64,000 nt of DNA from Parietaria judaica (taxonomy: Eukaryota; Streptophyta; Magnoliopsida; Rosales; Urticaceae): positions 25,453,746-25,517,745 of the forward strand of contig OX940872.1 of NCBI GenBank assembly GCA_954871525.1, in the 5' to 3' direction. The notes under the pieces are model-generated. The model did not search any database and was not told the DNA's origin. It saw only the letters and a program-made list of their open reading frames with translations. Positions 1 to 11,200 of the stretch are shown in pieces. The position numbers were made by a program, and so were the translations under genes. Positions within the stretch are counted from its first letter, which is position 1. The number at the start of each line of letters is the position of its first letter.

Positions 1-690
1 AAAATTAGGAAATTTAAAATTCTTTTGAGAAAATATTTTATCAAAATAAAAAATCAATCACGTTTTTTGGTTACTTTTTTGGATAACTTTTCTCTAAAAA
101 TCAAAATTCATTTTAGAAATGACTTCCAAGTCTCCTTCAATGTAGGGTTCATCAAACCGCCCCTAAATTCTATTTGGCATCTCGGCATTGCGGCGCCAAC
201 TCACCAATCTTTGATCGATATACCCAATTTTATTGATCGCGTTATTTCTCAACATTACCGGAGACAATCTGTAACGCCATGCCAAAGTTTACCGGGACGA
301 TTGCAAATTCTGTAAACAAAAAAAATATTACTGGTCATTTTTGTGATATTACATATAAAAATAATAATTGATAATTAGGATGATTAGTAATCATTTTGTC
401 AATAGATTGAAAACAAAAAATACACATTATTATACTTTCATGAAAAACAATTATTAAACAGTTGTGTGATTTCAAACCACTTTACAAGATTACAGAATAC
501 ATATTTAAAATTCATATTACCGCATGGATGATGAATTCTTTGAACAATAGTGGCAAATGTATTAATTATTCTATCATGAACATAGCGTCATAAAAATAAA
601 AATACCAATACTAGAAAAAGAGTTATGTAGCAATTAGCATGTTCCAAATCTTTATTTCCGTAGCTAAAGTACCAATACTATAAACATAAA
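1..690. repeat. Dispersed block R1, first copy
   Basis: This block has no convincing gene. It matches 9193-10200 in the same orientation: both contain the phrases gtctccttcaatgta, cgatatacccaatt, and later tagctaaagtaccaatacta. The short open frames inside are not conserved between copies, so I read it as a duplicated non-coding or decayed transposon block. Confidence 0.6.
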
Positions 691-698
691 GATAAAAA

Positions 699-1690
699 GG
701 GTAAATTGCGGCTAATGTACTCAATGTTTGATTTTGTGCGGATTATATACTCAATGTTTATTTTTGGCGGCTAATATACTCAATGTTTGATCCGTTAGAT
801 ATTTTCGTGTTTTCCGTCACTTGACCGTTAGAGAGTGATTCCTCTTTTATGTGCACTTTTCGTATTTTTGACATAACTCACTCATTTTTTGTCCAAAATT
901 TATGCACGACCTATGGTTGGAAAGATAAGAGATAAATCTAAAACTTTTTTGTTGTAGGTTTTGTAAAAAAAAAAAAAAATACGAAATTTTAACTAAAATG
1001 TAAAATTGGACATTAGTTTAATGCAAAATATTTGTTTCAAGAAAATTTTAATATACTTAATGACATTTTATGATGAAACATAAAACTATAAAGTTGTAGA
1101 TAAATATTTTATCTTTTTAATGAGTATATATTTATAATTTTTAGATAAAAAATGAGTGAGTTATGCCAAAAATATGAAAGATTATTTCACATAATATCTT
1201 TCATATTTTTGGCATAACTCACTCATTGTTTAAACAAAAATTATAAATAAACACTTTTTATAAAGATAAAATATTTATCTACAACTTTTTAGTTTTACGT
1301 TTCATCATAAAATGTCATTAAGTATATTAAAATTTGTTCGAAACAAATATTTTGCATTAAACTAATGTTCAGTTTTACTTTGTATTTAAAATTTCGTATT
1401 TTTCTATACCTTTTTTTACAAAACTTAAAACACCAAAGTTGTAGATCTATTTCTTATATTTCCAACCATATGTTGTGCATAAAATTCGGAGAAAAAATGA
1501 GTGAGTTATGTCAAAAATACGAAAAGTGTACATATAGAGGAGGAATCACTCTCTAACGGTCAAGTGATGGAAAACACGAAAATATCTAACAGATCAAATA
1601 TTAGGTACATTAGCCGCTGAAAATAAACATTGGGTCTATAATCCGCACAAAATCAAACATTGAATAAGTACTTTTACAGTTTTACTTTTC
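699..1690. mobile_element. Mutator-like foldback element, copy 1
   Basis: About 990 bp of nearly complete inverted repeat. The left arm starts gggtaaattgcggctaatg and the right arm carries the complement; the turn is near 1185-1195, between ccaaaaatatgaaagat and its complement. It has the same organisation and size as the better-preserved copy at 61967-62958. The right terminus is degenerate and I could not confirm a target duplication here. The R1 paralog near 10195-10215 lacks the element, which supports an insertion. It encodes nothing. Confidence 0.75.
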
Positions 1691-1985
1691 AATTTCCATC
1701 TACCTTTAGAGTCACGTCAGGCCCATGTTAATTTTTCAATGCATGTATAAAAATAAAAAAAATTAATATGGGAATGATGTGTGTTAATTGTTTAAGCTTA
1801 GACTACTCAATGTAAGACCTATTAGGCGTAATTTCGTGGGTTAAAACCGGCAATTTACTTATTAGCGATACATTATAAAATCAATTTTGAAATGAAAACT
1901 TGCATAATTTTTACTCTTAATGAAGAAGAGTCCAAATGCCCGTAAACCGACTATAAGTTTAAACTTTACGGATATAATAAATGGT
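1691..1985. repeat. Block R1, continuation after the foldback
   Basis: AT-rich sequence that resumes similarity to about 10240-10490 (gtcacg..ggcccatgttaattttt, later attagcgatacatta). No gene is visible. Confidence 0.5.
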
Positions 1986-2111
1986 ATATGAACGAAATGT
2001 CCATTTTGTGTCAAACTTTTCAAAAAACATGTCCATTATGTGTATTTTCTACTCTCACAAATGGGCATTTCTTAGATGGTTTGACACAAAATTGGGCATT
2101 TCTTACAATTT
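1986..2111. mobile_element. Small hairpin MITE, copy 1
   Basis: About 125 bp whose ends are complementary (cgaaatgtccattttgtgtc against gacacaaaattgggcattt). A second copy with cleaner ends is at 6199-6320. Non-coding; superfamily not determined. Confidence 0.6.
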
Positions 2112-2726
2112 CCTTATAATAAAACTCTTGTAAATGCTATCGTTTTGGACATTGATTTTTCAGTTGCTAATATGCTCACCGGAAAATGTTTTCAAAACTG
2201 AAAATTCAGTGGTTGATACTCTTTTTCTGGCGAAAAAATGGCCGGAAATTTATACTTTTGGAGACTGATATTTTAGTTTTCCTCAGTTGCTAAAAGCTTG
2301 TATAGCAACTAAGAATTTTCAGTTGTAAAATGTACCTTTAGACACTAGGTATTACCTACTAAACTTAGGAAGTTTTTTTTCAATGTCAAAAACTTTTTAG
2401 CAACTGATTTGAATTTATAACAACTGATTTAACAATGGATTGAAAATGTTATTTTACTAGTGACATGACATATTAATATATCATGATACATCACTTTGAC
2501 CTGGTTAGATGTTATGCCAAGTCATATATTATAATCACATGTCACATTTTATACGTGACATTGACAAAATAAAGTATTTATATAGTTATATTTTTTAATT
2601 TGAGTATTTAATTACAATTTGGTGAAATTAAATATCTTTACCTCCATCGTCCCTTTATATACAAAATTCTCTATTTTTCACGGTATATGAACCTATATAC
2701 ACTATATATAATGTCATATATGCATT
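2112..2726. other. Intergenic, no gene seen
   Basis: AT-rich DNA with short direct repeats such as gttgctaa and caactgattt. I see no coding, RNA or transposon signature that I can support. Confidence 0.5.
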
Positions 2727-2896
2727 CAAGGTTTTAAATACCGCTTGCCGATGTCGTTTCACACTTTTCATTTTACGGATATATCGCTTGTATGGGTATG
2801 TCGATGGGTATGCCGATGAATATATTGTTTCGCATATCCTCAAGAAAAAAAAAATCGATGGGCATACCGATGAATATTCGAAAAATTTAATACCTG
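2727..2896. mobile_element. hAT-type MITE (CAAGG family), 170 bp
   Basis: Starts caaggttttaaat and ends atttaatacctg, with the family signature cgcttgccgatgtcgtttc just inside the left end. It has the same length as the inverted copy at 9860-10029, which has a perfect 8-bp target duplication. Here the flanks no longer match, so this copy is probably older. Confidence 0.7.
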
Positions 2897-3093
2897 AATG
2901 TGTTTATAATGTAGCTTCAAGCATTCTAATATCTAAACTTTAAAGTATATAATATATATGCATCTCGTACATAAATGTGTAGCTTCAACATCGAAAGTCA
3001 AAACGTAGGCTTTCTCCGTAAAGCCCTTCAATTTCAAGCATAAATTAATTTCAAAAGTTTATCGATATAATTTAGAAGAACAAATAAACCTTA

Positions 3094-3518
3094 GGGTTAA
3101 TGGCGGCAAAAATACTTAAAGTTTAGTCAAAGAAACTCTCGTGTATTTAAATTAAAAAGTGACGGAAAAAATACTCAAAGTCGCATTTGGGGCGTCGACC
3201 ACTCCAATCTCGTAACGCAGTTAACTTACCCGTTAACTTGGCCACGTGGACAAACGTGGGTTGCTGACATAGTAATTTTTTGTCACGTAGACGAGGTAAC
3301 ATCAACCTCGTTTACGATAAAACAACGAATTAAACCTCTAATGATTACACTTAACAAAACAGATTAAACAACAACAAATAATAATAAATTGGGTATTTAC
3401 AAAAATAGAATGGTCCACGTCCTAAATGCAACTTTGAGTATTTTTACCGCTATTTTTAAAATTTAGTTACATGAGGACTTCGTTGATCAAACTTTTAGTA
3501 TTTTCTTCATCATTAACC
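3094..3518. mobile_element. Mutator-type foldback MITE with ACGT motifs
   Basis: 425 bp with complementary ends (gggttaatggcggcaaaaata; tattttcttcatcattaacc), flanked by a perfect 10-bp target duplication ataaacctta at 3084-3093 and 3519-3528. An 8-11-bp duplication with long terminal inverted repeats is the Mutator-superfamily signature. The left half carries cacgtgg and aaacgtgg motifs. A related copy is at 55401-55855. Confidence 0.85.
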
Positions 3519-3539
3519 ATAAACCTTATAAATAGAATA

Positions 3540-3970
3540 GGACAAATTTGAAATCGATAGCTAAATGTGGACATGGCGACATGCAACATATCTCTGAGCA
3601 TGCACTGTATATTTCAACCTTCTCACATTATACCTTGCGCAGAGTGCGTTAAAGTTTACAATATCAAATAAATAATTGGATAAATTTAAAAATATTAATT
3701 ATTAATTAAATATTTTACCCCATATCTTTAATAAGTGTTTATTTTTATTTAGTCTTATGACTTTTGGACATCTTCATATTTCAGAGCTTATCTTGACCTT
3801 TATATGCAAATATTCCTTTTCACATCGATGCAATATCTTGTAAGTTAACTACATAACTATAATTTATCAGGAATAAATTATATATTATTTTATATTAGCA
3901 CTTATATATTTAAGTTTTTTATTTTATTTTATCAAGAATAAATTATAATTATTTTATCTTAAATCTGTGC
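3540..3970. repeat. Dispersed block R2, copy 1
   Basis: Matches 7495-7900 closely and 8690-8900 partly (cttgcgcagagtgcgtta, ttattaattaaatatttt, tgcaaatattccttttcac). No open frame is conserved among the copies. It may be an old transposon fragment. Confidence 0.6.
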
Positions 3971-4990
3971 CACCTCATCCAATGGTTGTTTTTCAAATTA
4001 AAAAGAAACTCTGGCTATTTGTTAAACAAAAGTTTCAATTAGCTATTATGAGGCATTTCTCAATAAATAAAGCTATTCTAAACCGTACCAATATTTCTAT
4101 TATTGCATACGTTTAAGAAATCAATCAAAAATATATTATATCCATTTCTGCGAATGTTTAGGATGTTCCTTTTTATTGTATTCTTTAACTTCTATTTAAA
4201 GTTTCATTTCAAACAAAAAACAACAAAGAGAAAAAATTTGACCGTAAATTTATCGGCGATGAGCAACGATTGACAATATGATTTTCAATTGGAAATGCGA
4301 CCTCTCAAGGACAGAGAGGACGTGGTTGCGGCACGGCGAAGGAAACGATTTGCGGCGGCACTCCGACAAAAAAGAGCGACGTGGCGGAGGAGATGCAGCG
4401 GCAAACAGATGGTATTAAGTTTTTGGTGTAGCAAGAGAGAGAAGCCATGGCATGATAGAGAGTTTTCTAGAAGAAATGTTCGTGTGATATAGATCTATAA
4501 CAGTCAACTAATCTCGTCATCTTTGGAGCATTGGCGATCAAAAGTAATGTTAAAAAATATAATTATGTCTTTTTGATCCTTCATCTCTCAGCTATGTGAT
4601 CGGTCAACTCGAAGTTTGATGTTTCAGTCACTTTGTCAAATTACCTTGTGCTTTTATACTTAGTGGCTATTAAAGATTCTTAAATAAATATTCAATGTGG
4701 GATTTATTTAGGGTTTCGGGTTTGAAAAAAGAAATTGGATTTTAAACTCATTTTCATCCCTTCTAAAAAGCCCTTCCTTATATGGCCGAGCCATGCCACG
4801 TCATCATAATATGATTTTATTTTTCGGTCAGTATACTGTATACACACTCTCCCAAGCTATTGGATATTTGACATTAACATTATTGCAGCAAAGTTTCCAA
4901 CAAAAAAAAAAAATTGCAGCAAAATTATGATATTTTTAGGTGTAATAAAATAATTTATGGTGTTTTGAGGGATGTTTTATGAATTTTTCC
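3971..4990. other. Intergenic with a small GC-rich island
   Basis: Mostly AT-rich. At about 4290-4410 there is a GC-rich patch with a 67-codon open frame rich in Arg and Ala. It has no partner exon, no recognisable domain and no paralog here, so I do not call it a gene. The segment ctggctatttgttaa near 4012 resembles the ends of the agccaaatagcc repeat family found elsewhere in the window. Confidence 0.4.
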
Positions 4991-4994
4991 TAGC

Positions 4995-5905
4995 CTAACA
5001 ACCAAACTTCAAATACTAATTAGCCAAATAGCCAATGTTTTAATTAATATTGCCAAATAGCCAATCAACCACATTAATAAATCACGAACGACCGTATTAC
5101 CTTTGTATTAACGTGTATTAACTAAGTTAATTTGTTCAAAAATAAAGGGAAACTTGAGAAAATGGCTCAAAAAAATACCATAATTGAACTTTTGAACACA
5201 TTTAAAAAATCAATGTTTCTAAACTTTGCCCAATTTCAGACAATTTTACCCCTGATTAACATTGGAGAGGTTGTACAATTAACATTCTTGGGACAGTTTC
5301 TTATGATCCTTGGGGACAGTAATTTAAATTTAGGAGGCAGCTTTTGGTAATTTAGGGACAATTTTTTATAAATTTAGGGGAGAATTTTTGGTAATTTAGG
5401 GACAGACAATTTCTTCAGAATTCGGGGACAGTAATTTAGATTTGGGGGACAGTTTTTGATAATTAGGGACAATTTAGGAGTTAATTAATCAGGGGTAAAA
5501 TCGTCTGAAATTGGACAAAGTTTAGAAACATTGATTTCTTTAAATGTGTTCAAAAGTTCAATTATGGTGTTTTTTTGACCCATTTTCTTAAGTTTCCCAA
5601 AATAAATAACAAAAAATTAATTTATTTTTAAACAAATTAACTTAGTTAATACACGTTAATATGTTAAAAGTATATTATAGGTATAAAATATGTTATTATA
5701 CAAGGAAATGTTCTTATTTTTAAGAAAAATTAAATTAGTTAATACACGTTAATATACGTTAATACACGTTAATATGTTAAAAGGGTATTATAGGTATAAA
5801 ATATGTTATTAAATAGCTACCTCATCAATTTGGCTATTTTGCAAAGAAAAAAGAAAGGTTGACTATTTGGCTAATCAAACGTTTCAATTTGACTATCCCA
5901 TGTAA
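4995..5905. mobile_element. Outer inverted-repeat element hosting a nested foldback
   Basis: The sequence acgtgtattaactaagttaa before the inner element is mirrored by ttaacttagttaatacacgt after it. Both outer edges carry versions of agccaaatagcc. The right arm contains an internal tandem duplication of about 100 bp (ttagttaatacacgttaat... at about 5640 and 5720). The boundaries are approximate. Confidence 0.5.
5147..5598. mobile_element. Nested foldback MITE, 452 bp
   Basis: Starts gggaaacttgagaaaatgg and ends ccattttcttaagtttccc. The arms stay complementary for roughly 130 bp, to about the cccctgattaa segment. It is flanked by an 8-bp direct repeat aaaataaa (5139-5146 and 5599-5606). Its internal open frame is an artefact of the arm sequence. 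The duplication size fits Mutator-like or hAT elements. Confidence 0.8.
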
Positions 5906-6198
5906 TTTGTATTTTTATAGGCATTTTATTTTTTGTTTTCATCTTGTAATTCGGTCGCAATATTCCGATCCTCTGCTGCATCAATTAGAGGTTGCTTGTT
6001 AATACCAATATGGGGCAAATTAGAGAAAAGAAGATGTCATGTTTTATGAATATAATACCTTTATTGATCAATTATTTTAAACATAAATAGTCATTTAATA
6101 TCATGGATGATGGCAAAATAAAATGCGGGATAGGCAGTTTTAGGACGTGCAAACTCGTTTAGATTTGTACTTTAGTACTTAAATTTTTATAAATAAAA

Positions 6199-6320
6199 AT
6201 TGTACGAAATGCCTATTTTGTGTCAAATGTTTTAAAAAAATGCCCATGTGTGAGAGTAAAAAATACACCTAGTGGGCATTTTTCTTAAACCTTTGGCACA
6301 AAATGGGCATTTTGTACAAT
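6199..6320. mobile_element. Small hairpin MITE, copy 2
   Basis: 122 bp, starting attgtacgaaatgcc and ending gggcattttgtacaat, with nearly complete self-complementarity. Same family as 1986-2111. Confidence 0.65.
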
Positions 6321-6756
6321 AACCAATTTAAAAATTATCGGTAAAATACTTTATTTTATTAAATATAAGAAAAATATTTCAATGCTCCGTGACATATTGA
6401 TGTATATCATGCTACACCATTTGACATGGTTGCCAAAGTCTTATGGTATGTTGATATATCAACATTTCAACTAAATTAAAAAAAAATATTCATAAACATT
6501 GACAAACTAAAGTATCTAAATTGTTAATTTTTAAATTTGTATATATACTAACATACAGTTTAGGTGAAACTAATATCCTTACTTGCCGCTATAATTTCTT
6601 TGTATATAAACTTCTCTATTTTCATACAAATGTGTAGCTTTACACATTTTCATATATAAATATCCTTACATATTTTTTGACATATTTTCATATGTAAACA
6701 TCTTTACATTTTTTTGACAACTGCAGTACACAAATGTGTTGCTTAAACATTCAAAA

Positions 6757-6792
<36 letters not shown>

Positions 6793-6806
6793 GTAGATAT
6801 TCATTA

Positions 6807-6841
<35 letters not shown>

Positions 6842-6925
6842 GCCTCAACATCTAAATGCAGGCTTTCTCGGAAATAATAAGAAGAAGAATAACTCTTAAA
6901 TATAGAAAAGGACTAATGTGGAATT

Positions 6926-6966
<41 letters not shown>

Positions 6967-7494
6967 CTATTTTCGTATAGGCAATGTATCTGCATTCTGC
7001 AAGCATGAAGCATGCACCTTGTATATCTCACTGCATTGTACCTTGCGCAGAGTGCTTCTCATTTTTGTGATATTACATATAAAAATAATAATTGATAATT
7101 AGTAATCATTTAATCAATAGATTGAGATCATCATTGAGTACAAAACTACAAATAATATACATTCATGAAAACAATTATTTAACATTTGTGTGATTTCAAA
7201 ATAATATGTCATACTTCATGTAAGGAGCTTGGCACTGACATTTTTAAAAAGTAAAATAAAAATCATCATCCCTTTATATATAACTTCTCAATTTTTCACT
7301 GTACATGAACTTCCCTTTATACAATGTATACATTTTTTTTTTTTGACATGTATATGCAGTATAAAAATGTAGCTTTAAGCATTCTAAACTCTAAAGTATG
7401 TAATATATATTTATCTCGTACATAAATGTGTAGCTTCAACATCTAAACGTAGGATTTCTCTATAAAGCCCTTTATTTTCAAGCATAAATTAAAG
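6321..7494. repeat. AT-rich intergenic with TA and GA microsatellites
   Basis: No gene seen. TA runs lie at 6758-6789, 6811-6839 and 6926-6946, the last passing directly into GA at 6947-6966. Short stretches match block R1 (7060-7200) and R2 (about 7040). Confidence 0.6.
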
Positions 7495-7900
7495 TACAAA
7501 TGTGAAATCGATAGCTAAATTTGGACATGCAATATATCTGTGAGCATGCGTTGTATATTTCAACCTTCTCACCTTGCGCAGAATGCGTTAAGGTTTACAA
7601 TATTAAATAAATAATTGGAAAGAATTAAAAATATAAATTATTAATTAAATATTTTTACCCCATAACTTCAGTAAATGTTTATTTTTATTTAGTCTTATCA
7701 TGACTTATGGACATCTTCATATTTCACAGCTTATATTGACCTTTATATGCAAATATTCCTTTTCACATGGATGCAATATCAAGTTAATTAGATAATTATA
7801 ATTTGTCAAAATTATGTACTATTTTATTGTAGAACTTATATATTTTAAGTTATTTGACCTTTATTTTATTTTTTAGCACTTATATATCTAAGTTTTTTTT
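7495..7900. repeat. Dispersed block R2, copy 2
   Basis: Same order of phrases as 3540-3970 (gaaatcgatagctaaat, cttgcgcagaatgcgtta, cttatattgacctttatatgc). Non-coding. Confidence 0.6.
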
Positions 7901-7984
7901 AGGAAAATGAATATATCATCATAAATATATATATATATATATTTTTGCAAATGTTAGTGAGACGGTGATGTATTATCACATGCA

Positions 7985-8620
7985 TGCCACTCAATTCGAG
8001 CTCGGACTGAAAAGTCAATCCGATATCGTGCAAAAAAATTTAACCGGAAAAACTCAACCCAACCCTGGCTTGGAAAAATTGACCCGACACGTAGGGGTGG
8101 ACCCAAGCACGTTTGGGGGTGGCTAATGTCACCCCCGGCTTAGCCGGTAATATAAAAAAATAAAATAAAAATGCGTTTTAATCTGTAACTAAATCGTTTA
8201 TTTTGTATTTATATATACATGGTCCGAATAGTGAACAAAGTTGAATGCGATCCAATGGATGAAAGCAGGAGTTGAAGCTCGCTTCCAGTCCTGAGATCGA
8301 ACCCAACCATAAACACTTTCAACCCAAATTTTCCTTCCTTTATAATTCATTTTAGTCGCCCACACTTCTGAACCACTATTTTCCTTTTTTTTTGTTTGTG
8401 ATCTCATAATAAAATATTATAATATATAATTTATTTTATTTGTGATTCGTCACCCCCGACCTTGAATTCTGGGTCCGCCCCTGGCGACACGAGCATGAAA
8501 CAGTTAACCCGATTAGGGGGAAAAAAAAGTAAAATTTTATCATGGTCCAAAAAAGTCACGCATAATATTCGACTAAAGAAATGTTGTAATATATTTTTAT
8601 TTTCATCTTGATACGGTTAA
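7985..8620. repeat. Degenerate 24-bp minisatellite, locus 1
   Basis: Repeating units of the form aaaaagtcaacccgagctcgg, 23-25 bp each and strongly diverged, run on both sides of the hAT element inserted at 8092. Similar arrays lie at 10850-11200 and 56460-56780. Confidence 0.5.
8092..8483. mobile_element. hAT-type element, 392 bp
   Basis: Ends taggggtggaccca and tgggtccgcccctg, imperfect terminal inverted repeats with 12 of 14 bases matching. They are flanked by ccgacacg (8084-8091) and gcgacacg (8484-8491), an 8-bp duplication with one mismatch. The caggggcgga-type end with an 8-bp duplication is typical of plant hAT elements. No transposase is encoded, so it is non-autonomous. Confidence 0.8.
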
Positions 8621-8624
8621 TAAA

Positions 8625-8700
8625 ATGCGACTTAGTGGGCAAAGCCTTTATAGGCTGAGAGGTGGTCATGCGTTCGAATTTCGCATCACATTGTACCTTG
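8625..8700 (+). repeat. tRNA-like SINE fragment (putative)
   Basis: Carries an A-box-like tagtgggcaaag followed about 35 nt later by a B-box-like gcgttcgaatttc, the layout of a tRNA-derived SINE head. No tail or target duplication was found. Confidence 0.35.
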
Positions 8701-9192
8701 TGCACAGTGCCTAACCCTTAACCCTTGTAAGGTTGATAATATTAATAAAATAAATAATTGGATTAAATTATAAAAATTAAGTATTAATTAAATATTTTTA
8801 CCCGATAACTTTATTAAGTGTTTAATTTATTTAGCCTTATGGGTTATGGCTTATAGACGTCTTCATATGCAATATCTTATAAGTTAATTAATAATTACAT
8901 ATTTTTAATCCATCAGAAGTAAGGTACATAAGAACACATGGAAACCGATTTCACATTTCGGGCATTAAAAATAGAACCGGAATTTACACGGGGCTCAAAA
9001 TATTCAAATACGATTGGTATACATGCATATTTATGTACACACGGATATAAAGTGGAAATCAAAAGAAGGGTTTGTGGGGAAAAAGCGGCTAGAATTTTAA
9101 ATTCAAAATCATTATACTAAAAGAAAAATATTTTTTTTATCTAAATATTATTTTCTAATCTTCAGTTTCTCTTCTCGGATAGTAAAACCCGA
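8701..9192. other. Intergenic with partial R2 copy
   Basis: 8690-8900 repeats part of block R2 (taattaaatatttttaccc, agtgtttaatttatttagcc). The rest is AT-rich with no supportable gene. Confidence 0.45.
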
Positions 9193-9859
9193 GTTGGTAA
9201 GTCTCCTTCAATGTACTGCCGCTCACAAAGCCACCCCTAAATTCCATATGGCCTCTTGCTATCGCGCCAACCCTATTTCTCGTATAATTTTGTTGTCAAT
9301 TTCTCGATATACCCAATTTATTGACAGCGTCATTGTCTCAGCATTATCGGAAACCATCAGTAACGCGAAAGTTTACGAGTACGATTGCACAAGTTTCACA
9401 AGCATAAATATTATATTACTGATCATTTGTATGATTTCAAATATAAAAATAATTGATTATTAGTGTAATCAGCGATAATTTTATCAGTAGATTTGAGTAC
9501 AAATAATTCACATTGAGGTTGCCCGCGGAGACGCGAGCAAGAGACACAAAGACGACGGTGAAGCCGCAGAATCATGGGTTGGTACAGAGGCAACATTCCT
9601 GCCCGCTATCGGTCCATTCATGAAATACAATTATTTAACATTTTTGTGATTTCAAAACCACTTTATAAGATTTTTTATTTTTTATTTTTATAGTAATATC
9701 GTAAATTAGTCTAGTCGCAAATGAATTAGGCCATACTTCATCAAAGGATCTTGGAAACAGAAACTGACATTGAAAAATAAAAATTTGTCAGCCTCTATAA
9801 GATTACAAAATACAAATTTAAAATTCATATTATCGGCACGGATGATGATTGCTTTGAAT
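9193..9859. repeat. Dispersed block R1, second copy
   Basis: Aligns with 100-545 (gtctccttcaatgtac, ctcgatatacccaattta, atttcaaaaccacttta). It differs by a GC-rich insertion at 9513-9616 and by the MITE at 9860. Confidence 0.6.
9513..9616 (+). other. GC-rich filler segment inside R1
   Basis: About 100 bp present here but absent from the R1 copy at 410-435. It is open in the + frame that reads EVARGDASKRHKDDGEAAES, much richer in GC than its surroundings. It could be a captured exon scrap or filler DNA from break repair. The product is not recognised. Confidence 0.4.
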
Positions 9860-10029
9860 CAAGGTATCAAATTTCTCGAATATCCATCGGCATTCCCATC
9901 GAAAGTTTTTTTCGAGGATATGCGAAACGATATATCCATCGACTTACCTATGAGATACACATTGACAAGCGATATATCCGTAAAATGAAAAGTGCAAAAC
10001 GACATCGGCAAGCGGTATTTAAAACCTTG
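9860..10029. mobile_element. hAT-type MITE (CAAGG family), 170 bp
   Basis: Begins caaggtatcaaattt and ends aaaaccttg, in the opposite orientation to 2727-2896 and of identical length. It is flanked by a perfect 8-bp duplication ctttgaat (9852-9859 and 10030-10037). The unoccupied site is visible in the R1 paralog at about 535-550, which reads ttctttgaacaatagtgg without the insert. Confidence 0.9.
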
Positions 10030-10037
10030 CTTTGAAT

Positions 10038-10845
10038 AATAGTGAAAAATGTATTATTTATTTCATCATGTACATAACGTCATGTTAAAAAAAAAAAAAA
10101 ATCATCAGCTAAAATACCAGTACTAGAGAAAGAGTATGTAGCATGTTTGAAATCGTTATTTTCACTGGCTAAAGTACCAGTACTATTAAAAAAAATTACG
10201 TCATAAATAAATAGGCACTTTGTCTACTTTCCGTCCACCTTTTGTCACGGCCATGTTAATTTTTTTTATGCTGTGTAAAAATACAATAAAAAACTAGAAT
10301 TAACATGGAATAGTGAATTAGTGATGTGTGTTTAGCAATCACTTATTAGCAATCACTTATTAGCGATACATTAGAAAATAATTTTTGGGAAGAAAAGTTT
10401 CATTATTTTCAATTGTAACAAAAACGAGTGTTCAAATTTCCGCAAACCGATTGTAAGTCCAAAATTACGGATATACGACATAGACAACGAGTATATATAT
10501 TAATGCAATTTCTGTAATATTCTTTAAAATTGCAAGTGGTTGGTAGACCTCAAAAACAATGGTTAGACCGGCAAGAATTCTAGTAACAATAATAATATTG
10601 AGAAATATTTTTTTTCAAAAATAAACATAGTTAATAATTATAGAGTTTTGATATTTTTATGAATGTTTATGCTTAAGAGTAAATACTTATTATGCAGTTT
10701 TTATGTGGTTTTAGAGATTTTATGCACCATGCATGAATGGACACCCCATAACAAATTCTACTCTTTGCCTCAACGTTTTATAAATCGATTAAAATTTAGT
10801 AGCAATAAAATTGTATGTTAAAATATAGTGATAGGATGTTTTTTT
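10038..10845. repeat. R1 continuation, then unassigned AT-rich DNA
   Basis: 10038-10490 follows 550-690 and 1691-1960. From 10490 on I see nothing recognisable. Confidence 0.45.
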
Positions 10846-10849
10846 ACGT

Positions 10850-11200
10850 GACTTTTTCGGACCAAGCTTGATTTGACTTCTTTCCGGACAAGGCTTGCGT
10901 TCACTTTTTTGGGCCGGGCTCGGGTTACCTATTTCGGGCCGAGCTCGGGTAAATAACTTTTTCCGGACCGGGCTCAAGTTAACTTTCTTCGGCCGGACTC
11001 GGATTAATTTATCGACCGGACTCAAGTTAACTTTTTTTTTTTATCCGGACTCGGCTTGAATTTTCCAATCCTAACTCGAGTTTGACTTTTTTTCTAACAG
11101 GAAAGTCAACCAAAAGCATGTCTAAAAAAATCAACCCAAGCTCGGTTAAAGAGTCAACACGACACCAATTCAAAAAATAATCAACCTAAGCCCAGTCCGT
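10850..11200. repeat. Degenerate minisatellite, locus 2
   Basis: Irregular repeats of the type gggccgggctcgggttaactt, 24-30 bp. The open frame across it (Lys/Arg/Pro rich, - strand) is a by-product of the repeat and is not called. Confidence 0.5.

Noticed and set aside
4289..4492. 67-codon Arg-rich frame in a GC-rich patch
   Set aside because: No homology recognised, no neighbouring exon, and composition alone explains the open frame.
5132..5350. 72-codon frame starting near the foldback element
   Set aside because: Lies in the arm of the inverted-repeat element and reads through its boundary.
6758..6839. CRISPR-like array or other spaced repeats
   Set aside because: Simple TA microsatellites in plant nuclear DNA; no array of direct repeats with unique spacers exists in the window.
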